12,224 bases of DNA, from the NCBI GenBank assembly GCA_019747615.1, contig JAIEQQ010000381.1, positions 1 to 12,224 of the forward strand, written 5' to 3'. Position numbers and translations under genes: made by a program. The notes beneath the pieces are model-generated. The model saw nothing but the letters and a program-made list of their open reading frames with translations. It was not told where the DNA came from and searched no databases. Of the stretch, positions 6,930 to 12,224 are shown piece by piece (within the stretch, counting starts at the first letter, position 1; each line of letters starts with the position of its first letter). Source of the DNA: Phycisphaerales bacterium (lineage in GTDB: Bacteria > Planctomycetota > Phycisphaerae > Phycisphaerales > UBA1924).

Positions 6930-8063
6930 TTAGCGGCTGGCGGTCGCGGCGCCGTGGCGCGGGGCCAGTGCGTGCACGAACGTCACCGTCAGGCCCTCGA
7001 GGATGTGCTCGGGATCTCCATCGCCGGTTTTCTGGCGCTCATCGGCGCGAATGGCTTCTCGAAGCAGCGCCGCAGCGGCCGCGGGCGGGAGGCGCTTGGC
7101 GGCGCTGATGATCGGCGCAGCCGCGGCGGCCCAGAGGCCCGCTTCGCCGGCGATCTCGTTATCCCGCTTGCCAAGCGACGCAGCGATGCTGGCGCGGGAG
7201 AGCTTGCGTGCCAGGTCGATGTACGCAACACCCAGCAGCACCGGGCTCATGCGCGACACATCCAGGCGAGAGCGCAGCGCATCCATCGCGCGGGGGATGG
7301 AGCCGCTGAGCAGCTCGCTCTGCATAGACCATGCGTCGTCCTGTCGCGAGGCGCCGACGAGGAGCTGGACCAGATCCGCCGCGATGACGGGTGTTTCACC
7401 GGCGTTCACGCGGGCCCGCGCCGCGATCGCGAGCTTCTCGAGCTCGCTGGAGATGCGGGCCAAGTCGTTGCCCAGTTCCTCGATGAGCAGGTCCGCGGCG
7501 TCGGGCGCGAGCGTGACGCCAAGGGCCTTTGGGGCCCGGGCGGTCGCCCAATCGTGAGCCGCGTCGAGGCTGATCTTCTCACATTTGATGACAACGCCGC
7601 CGGAGGCGACGATCGCTTTGTCCAGATTGCCCGGACGCCAGACGTTGGCGCGCAGCAGCAGCACCGCGGTCGTCTCGGGCTGCTTGGCGTACGACTCCAT
7701 CAGTTCGCGTGCGGATCGGCTGGCGCCGACGCGCGAGCGCGGGCCCGCGGCCTTCGGCGAACTCGCGGCTTCGTCATCATCAGACTCGCTCAGGAAGCGC
7801 TCGGCGTTGTCCACGATGACCAGCTTTGGGCGCATCATCAGGCCCATGCTGCGGCACTCGTCGAGCACCTCGGCGGGGCTGACGGAGTTGCCGTCGAACG
7901 CGAAGACATCGATCTCGGTGTGCTGGCGCGTCAGAGCGTCGCGCAGGTCGCGCGTGTGCTGGGCGACCAGGAACTGCTCCGGCCCGTGCAGCACCGCGAT
8001 CGGGGCCGAGAGCGGGATCGCTGCGTGCGACGCCTTGGCGGCGGGTGAAGATCGAGTGGCCAT
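6930..8063 (-). CDS. holA: DNA polymerase III delta subunit
   Basis: A 377-residue protein, slightly longer than the usual 330-345 residues. It is the clamp-loader subunit that opens the beta sliding clamp during replication. Visible features are the N-terminal 'VLHGPEQFLV' (24-33), the family's counterpart of a P-loop region without a functional Walker A; 'PKLVIVDNAERFL' (79-91) in the Walker B-like position; 'LLLRANVWRPGNLDKAI' (135-151); 'EELGNDLARISSELEKLAI' (195-213), typical of domain II; and a helical C-terminal domain from about 240. The extra length comes from an N-terminal extension of about 20 residues and an acidic insertion at 92-118. The ATG at 8063 has no clear Shine-Dalgarno sequence. 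It is divergent from thiG. Assignment rests on family pattern; confidence is high. Confidence 0.9.
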   Translation of the reverse strand: MATRSSPAAKASHAAIPLSAPIAVLHGPEQFLVAQHTRDLRDALTRQHTEIDVFAFDGNSVSPAEVLDECRSMGLMMRPKLVIVDNAERFLSESDDDEAASSPKAAGPRSRVGASRSARELMESYAKQPETTAVLLLRANVWRPGNLDKAIVASGGVVIKCEKISLDAAHDWATARAPKALGVTLAPDAADLLIEELGNDLARISSELEKLAIAARARVNAGETPVIAADLVQLLVGASRQDDAWSMQSELLSGSIPRAMDALRSRLDVSRMSPVLLGVAYIDLARKLSRASIAASLGKRDNEIAGEAGLWAAAAAPIISAAKRLPPAAAAALLREAIRADERQKTGDGDPEHILEGLTVTFVHALAPRHGAATASR

Positions 8064-8106
8064 GGCGCGAGCGTATCAGGGCGGCGGCTTGATGGCGTGG
8101 ACTGAG

Positions 8107-8130
8107 TCCGGCGTACGCCAAGGCGCCGGA
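8107..8130. repeat. Inverted repeat in the holA-thiG divergent gap
   Basis: Perfect 7-bp arms TCCGGCG / CGCCGGA around a ten-base loop, directly before the 9-bp repeats. It could be an operator-like site or part of a dispersed repeat; it lies 44 bases upstream of the holA start. Confidence 0.4.
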
Positions 8131-8132
8131 GT

Positions 8133-8223
8133 ACGCAGAGGACGCAGAGGTGAGCAGGGAAACGCAGAGGGGAAGGCGGGGCGGTGGGGGGATGTACACG
8201 GGGGACACGGAGCAACACGGAGG
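8133..8223. repeat. Cluster of 9-bp repeats (ACGCAGAGG and ACACGGAGG types)
   Basis: ACGCAGAGG occurs three times (8133-8141, 8142-8150, 8162-8170), the first two in tandem. It is followed by ACACGGGGG (8196-8204), ACACGGAGC (8205-8213) and ACACGGAGG (8215-8223). The cluster occupies most of the gap between divergent holA and thiG, where promoters of both must lie. Confidence 0.75.
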
Positions 8224-8251
8224 GGAACTGGAGGATGCATCCAGACCGCCT

Positions 8252-8275
8252 GATCCCTCGATTCCCTGATCCCCT
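8252..8275. repeat. Octamer tandem repeat GATCCCTC type
   Basis: Three 8-bp units, GATCCCTC, GATTCCCT and GATCCCCT, lie 25 bases upstream of the thiG start. They are degenerate reverse complements of the CGAGGGAT array at 6691-6714. Confidence 0.7.
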
Positions 8276-8300
8276 CTGCGCGAAGCGCCAAGAATGAACG

Positions 8301-9185
8301 ATGAGTGAGGCCAAAGGCAACGGCGGGGTTGGATCAGCGATTGGCACCAGCGGCGTGAGCGACGAGAAGTCGGCGCTGGTCATCGGCGGGCGTCGGTTCG
8401 CCTCGCGATTGATCGTCGGCACCGGCAAGTACGCGAGCTTCGAGCAGATGCGGAGTGCGCTGGATCGCAGCGGGGCCGAAGTCGTCACGGTCGCGGTGCG
8501 TCGCGAGCGGCTGATCAACGCTCAGGGTCAAAGCCTGCTGGACGCCATCGACCTTTCTCGGTACACGATCCTGCCCAACACCGCCGGGTGTTTCACGGCG
8601 GAGGACGCGGTGCGTGTCTCGCGCCTCGGGCGCGAACTCCTGGAACAACTGGGCAACCCCGGCTCTGGATGGGTGAAGCTCGAAGTGCTCGGCGACAAGA
8701 AGACGCTGCTCCCCGATCCCGGCGGGACGCTGGAAGCCTGCAAGGAACTGGTCAAAGACGGCTTTCAGGTGCTGTGCTATTCGTCGGACGACCCGATCGC
8801 GGCCCTGCGATTGAAGGAGGCTGGCGCGACCAGCGTCATGCCCGCCGGCTCGCCCATCGGCAGCGGCCAGGGCGTCTTGAACCGCAACAACATCGTGCTC
8901 TGCCTGGAGCTGCTCAAGCAGGGCGACGCGAGTTATCCGGTGATCGTTGACGCCGGCGTCGGCAGCGCCAGCGATACCTCGATCGCGATGGAGCTCGGGG
9001 CCGACGGGGTGCTGATGAACACCGCCATCGCGCACGCCAAGGACGCGGTGCTGATGGCCAGCGCCATGCGCCACGCTTGCATCGCCGGGCGCGAGAGTTA
9101 CCTCGCCGGGCGGATCGCCAAGCGGCTCTACGCCTCGGCGAGTTCACCCTGGGAGGGCGCGATCTCGTACATCCCCGGCGAGTGA
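8301..9185 (+). CDS. thiG: Thiazole synthase ThiG
   Basis: A 294-residue TIM-barrel enzyme that forms the thiazole phosphate of thiamine from 1-deoxy-D-xylulose 5-phosphate, dehydroglycine and the sulfur carried on ThiS thiocarboxylate (EC 2.8.1.10). The Schiff-base lysine is K126 in KLEVLGD (126-132). Other family blocks are VRRERL (67-71 region), [10 protein letters not shown] (91-100), LLPDPGGT (136-143), the phosphate-binding [11 protein letters not shown] (181-191), DAGVGSASD (217-225) and [12 protein letters not shown] (238-249). The normal ThiG length is about 255-265; here about 25 residues rich in Gly/Ser precede the conserved LVIGGRRF. The ATG at 8301 has no clear Shine-Dalgarno sequence, and an internal GTG at about 8355 could be the true start. 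No thiS, thiH/thiO or TPP riboswitch is adjacent, so it stands alone here. Confidence 0.96.
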   Translation: MSEAKGNGGVGSAIGTSGVSDEKSALVIGGRRFASRLIVGTGKYASFEQMRSALDRSGAEVVTVAVRRERLINAQGQSLLDAIDLSRYTILPNTAGCFTAEDAVRVSRLGRELLEQLGNPGSGWVKLEVLGDKKTLLPDPGGTLEACKELVKDGFQVLCYSSDDPIAALRLKEAGATSVMPAGSPIGSGQGVLNRNNIVLCLELLKQGDASYPVIVDAGVGSASDTSIAMELGADGVLMNTAIAHAKDAVLMASAMRHACIAGRESYLAGRIAKRLYASASSPWEGAISYIPGE

Positions 9186-9191
9186 CGTGGG

Positions 9192-9222
9192 GGGCAGCGT
9201 GGGACGGGCGTCCCGCCTGCCC
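9192..9222 (+). terminator. Nested hairpin after thiG, possible terminator
   Basis: GGGCAG (9192-9197) pairs with CTGCCC (9217-9222), enclosing GGGAC (9201-9205) paired with GTCCC (9210-9214). It begins seven bases after the thiG stop. A T-tract is absent, so it may be a weak terminator or a copy of a dispersed GC-rich repeat that happens to sit here. Confidence 0.4.
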
Positions 9223-9234
9223 GGCTTGTCAGAG

Positions 9235-9252
9235 CCGCGTGCGAGCACGCGG
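9235..9252. repeat. Perfect hairpin CCGCGTG-CGAG-CACGCGG
   Basis: A 7-bp perfect stem with a four-base loop lies 12 bases after the thiG-side hairpin. Together the two form a compact double-hairpin module in the gap, looking like a dispersed intergenic element. Confidence 0.5.
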
Positions 9253-9473
9253 ACCTGTGCGATCTTTGCCGCCTGCGCCCAGTCGCAGTGCCGTTGCGAT
9301 CCTGCTGTTCGGTCTTCCGTCGCCCGATCGGGCCGCGGATCCCACTGCGGAGGTGGATTTGTCGCGACCGTGCGGCTTTTCGTACATCCACGGCCAGATT
9401 CCCGCTAGACTGTTCGCGGCCCCGCCTCGCATCGGCGGGCGGCCTTGGCGCGCACCCTTTGCAGAGCAGACCC

Positions 9474-11156
9474 TTGACCGACTCGACTGTCATCCCGATC
9501 GCCTTGCGGCTGGACGTGGTGGAAGGGCCGACGCTGGAGTCGATGATCCTGCCGCCGGAGACCGCCAGTGTTTTTGGGCGATCGACCAAATGCAGCCTGC
9601 GAACGCCGGAGAACGAGCTGGGGGTCAGCCGCGAGCACTGCCGGTTTCAGCGCCTGGGGAGCATGACGACGATCGCAGATCTGGAGAGCCGGCACGGCAC
9701 GGTGCTGAACAACCAGCGGCTGACGCCGCACGTGGACACGCCTCTGAAGGTTGGAGATGAGATCCGGGTGGGGCCTTGGGTGCTGCGCGTTGCGTCGGGT
9801 GCCGCGTCGCTGAGCACGTTCGCGATGCGCGATCCTGTCGGCAGCGACAGCTCGATGGTCACGATCGCGGAGGTGAATCGCGACGGGATCCATCGGCGGC
9901 GGCTGGAGCTGTTGCTCGAGTGCGCCAAGCAGATGCAAGCTGTGCGCACAGAGGACGAGCTGGCGCAATCGATCGTCAGGACGCTCGAAGAGGCGACGGG
10001 CTTCTCGGTGATCGCGTTCATCAGACCAGACTTGCTGGCGGAGGAGATTCATGTCCTGGGCGTGCGGTCCACCGGGCATCGCACCGACACGCTGGTGTTC
10101 TCCAGATCGCTCATCCGAGCCGCGGCCGCTCGCGGGCAGGCGGTAAAGATCAGCCGCGCCGCCGAGTCGTTTGCGCACACGCAGTCGCTGGTGGGCGTGC
10201 AGATGTGTCTGTGCGTGCCGATCATGGACGGCGGCGCGATGACGCACTGTCTGTATCTGGACTGCCGCGAGGGGCACATGCGGATTCAGGACGACGCCGC
10301 GGCGTTTTGTCAGGCGGTTGCCGATCTGTGCTCGCTGACGCTGTCATCGCTGCGCCGGGCCGACTCGGAGATGCACCGGGCGCGCATGAGCGAGCAGATG
10401 GCCACTGCGGCGCTGATCCAGCAGTCGATCCTGCCGCCGACGCGAGGGCGCGTCTTGCACGCGGCGTACCGCATGCACGTCGAGCCCGGGCGGTTTATCG
10501 CCGGCGACCTGTTTGACATCTTCGCCCTGGATCACCGGCGGCTGGCGCTCTTCATGGGTGATGTCTCGGGCAAGGGTGTGCCGGCGGCGATGCTCGCCGC
10601 CGTCACGTCGAGCTATCTCACTGCGGCCCTGCACAACACGGGTGATCTCTCGCTGGCGGTCTGCGGGCTGAACCGGCACCTGGGCGCGAAGATGCCCGAG
10701 AACGGTTTCGTCTCACTCTTCAGCGCGATGATCGACACGCAGACCGGCCAGATGACCTACATCGACGCCGGCCACGGCTACTGGCTCATCCGCGAACCGT
10801 CTGGGCGGCTGGTGAATCCCGGCGAGGGCGTGCGCGGCTTGCCCCTGCGCGTCAACCCCGATGAGCCGTATGAGTCCGGGACACACCGGCTCGAGGCTGG
10901 CTCGCGACTGATCGTCTTCTCCGACGGCGTGATCGAGCAGCGCCACACCAACGGCGAAGAGTTCGGCATGGAGCGGATCTTGAGCGCGCTGTCGATGTGC
11001 ATGGCGCCCGAGGATGATGTCGGCCAACTGCTGCGAGCGGTGCGACGCCACGCGCTGGGCGATGCACCCGACGGTCTGAGCGATAGCCCCGTGGATCTGG
11101 CGGACGATCTGACGATCGCGTCGATCGCGCTGGACGAACTGGCGAGCCGGGCGTGA
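9474..11156 (+). CDS. FHA-GAF-SpoIIE/PP2C-type protein phosphatase
   Basis: A 560-residue regulator if it starts at the TTG at 9474. The FHA domain (about 10-108) has the phosphothreonine-binding pattern G35-R36, S52-R53-E54-H55 and S72-R73-H74-G75-T76, with H in place of the usual N before GT. A GAF-like sensor follows (about 140-300). The C-terminal PP2C/SpoIIE domain (about 335-556) carries the metal-binding signatures A343-GDLFD, MGDVSGKGVPAAM (361-373) and ADDLT (543-547), so it should be an active serine/threonine phosphatase, typically acting on anti-sigma-factor antagonists. Upstream in-frame codons back to the ATG at 9288 look non-coding; no ATG precedes the FHA domain in a protein-like context, hence the TTG choice, which lacks a clear Shine-Dalgarno sequence. 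The stop overlaps the nadD start (GTGA). It probably reads phosphorylated partners through FHA and a small ligand through GAF (inference). Confidence 0.9.
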   Translation: MTDSTVIPIALRLDVVEGPTLESMILPPETASVFGRSTKCSLRTPENELGVSREHCRFQRLGSMTTIADLESRHGTVLNNQRLTPHVDTPLKVGDEIRVGPWVLRVASGAASLSTFAMRDPVGSDSSMVTIAEVNRDGIHRRRLELLLECAKQMQAVRTEDELAQSIVRTLEEATGFSVIAFIRPDLLAEEIHVLGVRSTGHRTDTLVFSRSLIRAAAARGQAVKISRAAESFAHTQSLVGVQMCLCVPIMDGGAMTHCLYLDCREGHMRIQDDAAAFCQAVADLCSLTLSSLRRADSEMHRARMSEQMATAALIQQSILPPTRGRVLHAAYRMHVEPGRFIAGDLFDIFALDHRRLALFMGDVSGKGVPAAMLAAVTSSYLTAALHNTGDLSLAVCGLNRHLGAKMPENGFVSLFSAMIDTQTGQMTYIDAGHGYWLIREPSGRLVNPGEGVRGLPLRVNPDEPYESGTHRLEAGSRLIVFSDGVIEQRHTNGEEFGMERILSALSMCMAPEDDVGQLLRAVRRHALGDAPDGLSDSPVDLADDLTIASIALDELASRA

Positions 11157-11968
11157 GCGCCGGCGCTGGTGCGAGCGGGAGTGATGACGCAAGCACGCCA
11201 GCGCCCGCGAGCCTGGCGGCTGGCGCGATCCCGAGCGCCGGTGGGCTGGTGCTGCTCTTTGGCGGCTCGTTCGACCCGGTGCATCGCGGGCATGTTGAGC
11301 TCTCGCGAGCCGCGGCGGCTGCGCTCGCAGGGCGCTCGGGCCGAAGCGTTGTGCGGTGGTTCATCCCCGCGCATCGATCGCCCCACAAGGCCGAGGCGAC
11401 GATGTTCGACGGGCCGGCCCGCGCCGAGCTGCTGCGGATCGCGCTGGCGGGCGAGGATGACGCAATCGTGTGGACCGATGAGCTGGATCGCCAGAGCACG
11501 GCCCCGGCTCGCGGCCATGAACCGCAGCGGTCATACTCGATCGACACCGCGACTCGCGCGCGCGCGGCGCTGGACATCGCGGGGCGCACCGATGTCGGGC
11601 TGCGATGGCTCATGGGTGCGGATCAGGCGCTGGCGCTGCACCGCTGGAAAGATGCGCACCGGCTCGTGGCGATGGCCCCGCCGGTGATCCTGCGCCGCAG
11701 CGCCGCGCGCGGAGTCGCCGGCGTTGCACCAGCCGCTCCGGTCTCGCTCGACGATGACGCGCGGGCCCTGAGCGACGAGTTGCGTGCCACCGGCGAGTGG
11801 ACAGACGCGGAGCTGGCGGTGCTGCGCGAGGGCGTGGTTGATACGCCTTGGGTGGATGCCAGCTCAACAACCATTCGCCGATGGCTCGCCAATGCCGGTG
11901 CTCATCGGGATGAGCTGCGAGCGAGCCTGCCGCCGGGCGTGCTGGCGATGCTGATCAACGGGGTGTGA
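11153..11968 (+). CDS. nadD: Nicotinate-nucleotide adenylyltransferase
   Basis: A 271-residue protein that adenylates nicotinate mononucleotide to deamido-NAD, the penultimate step of NAD synthesis (EC 2.7.7.18). The nucleotidyltransferase signatures are all present: GGSFDPVHRGH (37-47), FIPAHRSPHK (70-79), SYSIDT (127-132), GADQALALHRWKD (155-167) and SSTTIRRWLA (238-247). It is longer than the usual 190-220 residues because of an Ala/Gly/Ser-rich N-terminal extension of about 32 residues and loops at 109-126 and 183-215. The GTG start at 11153 overlaps the phosphatase stop; a GTG near residue 33, just before the Rossmann strand, is an alternative start with no better binding site. Usual partners rsfS and obgE are not adjacent. 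It converges on the response-regulator gene. Confidence 0.93.
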   Translation: MSAGAGASGSDDASTPAPASLAAGAIPSAGGLVLLFGGSFDPVHRGHVELSRAAAAALAGRSGRSVVRWFIPAHRSPHKAEATMFDGPARAELLRIALAGEDDAIVWTDELDRQSTAPARGHEPQRSYSIDTATRARAALDIAGRTDVGLRWLMGADQALALHRWKDAHRLVAMAPPVILRRSAARGVAGVAPAAPVSLDDDARALSDELRATGEWTDAELAVLREGVVDTPWVDASSTTIRRWLANAGAHRDELRASLPPGVLAMLINGV

Positions 11969-11978
11969 CGCGTGCGAG

Positions 11979-12025
11979 CGGCCCCGCGGCTTTGGCGCGC
12001 GGCCGATCGATCGGGCGTTCGATCG
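11979..12025. terminator. Hairpins between convergent genes, possible bidirectional terminator
   Basis: The 62-bp gap between nadD and the convergent response-regulator gene holds two candidate stems: CGGCC(CC)GCG with CGCGGCCG (11979-11988 with 11998-12005, two-base bulge) and CGATCGA with TCGATCG (12004-12010 with 12019-12025). They overlap slightly and have no T-tract, so only one can form at a time and termination is a positional inference. Confidence 0.3.
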
Positions 12026-12030
12026 CGTGT

Positions 12031-12222
12031 TCAGTCCTCGGTCGCGGTGGCGGTGCCGCTGCTGAGCGTCGGGCGCGCCATGCGTGCCGAGAGCGGGTTC
12101 TCTGAACCCGGCTGCGGGACAAGGCCGGCCTGGATCGCCAGCAGCGCGAGCTGCACGCGGTTGGTGACGCCAATCTTGCGGCCCAGCGATGCGCGATGGG
12201 CCTCGACCGTCTTGACGGTGCG
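12031..12222 (-). CDS. NarL/FixJ-type response regulator, C-terminal HTH (runs off window)
   Basis: Only the last 64 codons are in the window; the 5' part lies beyond the right edge. The translation RTVKTVEAHRASLGRKIGVT (first 20 residues) followed by NRVQLALLAIQAGLV is the recognition-helix half of a LuxR-type helix-turn-helix (compare the family pattern S.KTVE.HR..L.RKLG..NR.EL..YAI..GL). The tail after the HTH is 25 residues, polar and ending TATED. LuxR-type HTH domains are usually joined to a receiver domain in this family, so a two-component response regulator is likely, but the receiver is not visible. It converges on nadD. Confidence 0.88.
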   Translation of the reverse strand, partial: RTVKTVEAHRASLGRKIGVTNRVQLALLAIQAGLVPQPGSENPLSARMARPTLSSGTATATED

Positions 12223-12224
12223 GA

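Larger units (their letters stand above)
9186..9473 (+). other. Gap between thiG and the phosphatase gene: hairpins and leader
   Basis: No gene is supported in these 288 bases. They hold the hairpin pair at 9192-9252, then a stretch without visible signals, then TAGACT at 9406-9411 as a weak -10 candidate (no TTGACA-like -35 at 16-18 bp), and a hairpin CCCGCC / GGCGGG (9421-9426 with 9434-9439) in the presumed leader of the phosphatase gene. The phosphatase frame is open through much of this stretch but its translation is not protein-like. Confidence 0.4.

Noticed and set aside
6570..8048. A 492-codon plus-strand open frame
   Set aside because: It is antisense to holA and to the PD40 gene start, crosses the repeat-rich gap and has no recognisable domain.
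8064..8300. A TPP riboswitch upstream of thiG
   Set aside because: I looked for the conserved CTGAGA and ACCTGATCTGGATAATGC-like elements and found none; a CTGATC at 8250-8255 belongs to the octamer repeat.
9128..9589. A 153-codon minus-strand open frame over the gap between thiG and the phosphatase gene
   Set aside because: It spans the ends of two solid genes and its middle is a translation of the GC-rich hairpins (a 'RAGGTPVPR'-like stretch), a common artefact of dispersed repeats.

Overview
The window is a GC-rich bacterial chromosomal segment that looks like a planctomycete, most likely of the Phycisphaerae. The evidence is the combination of a prepilin-type protein with the H-X9-DG style of C-terminus, an exported protein with a PEP-CTERM-like tail ending in an arginine cluster, an exported PD40 protein ending in two 'NNGVTEGDYN' dockerin-like repeats, an FHA-GAF-PP2C phosphatase, and gaps full of 7-9 bp tandem repeats. 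This assignment is inferred from protein style; no rRNA or other taxonomic marker gene is present.

Left part (1-6652, all minus strand): five genes for exported or envelope proteins. In transcription order they are a PD40 (TolB-like) propeller protein with two PPC-like domains and a dockerin-like tail (6652-4190), a PEP-CTERM-type propeller protein (3861-2839), a beta-propeller phytase (2708-1536), a prepilin-type H-X9-DG protein (1539-571) and the N-terminal part of another exported propeller-like protein that leaves the window (467-1). Phytase and prepilin overlap by ATGA and are very probably translationally coupled. The partial protein and the PEP-CTERM protein look like paralogues flanking the phytase. 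Strong hairpin terminators lie after the PD40 gene and after the PEP-CTERM gene, so the phytase, prepilin and partial propeller genes probably form one transcription unit. The likely theme is surface or extracellular chemistry, with release of phosphate from phytate the only activity that can be named with confidence.

Middle (6653-9473): holA (DNA polymerase III delta, minus) and thiG (thiazole synthase, plus) are divergent housekeeping genes separated by a 237-bp gap that contains several short tandem repeats. No TPP riboswitch is visible before thiG.

Right part (9474-12224): an FHA-GAF-SpoIIE/PP2C phosphatase gene whose stop overlaps the GTG start of nadD (GTGA), so a signalling phosphatase and an NAD-biosynthesis enzyme share a message. 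A convergent minus-strand gene at the right edge is the C-terminal HTH of a NarL/FixJ-type response regulator.

No tRNA, rRNA, CRISPR array, transposase or phage gene is visible. The most unusual points are the phytase-prepilin coupling inside a cluster of exported propellers, and the concentration of short-period (7, 8 and 9 bp) repeats in many of the intergenic gaps.
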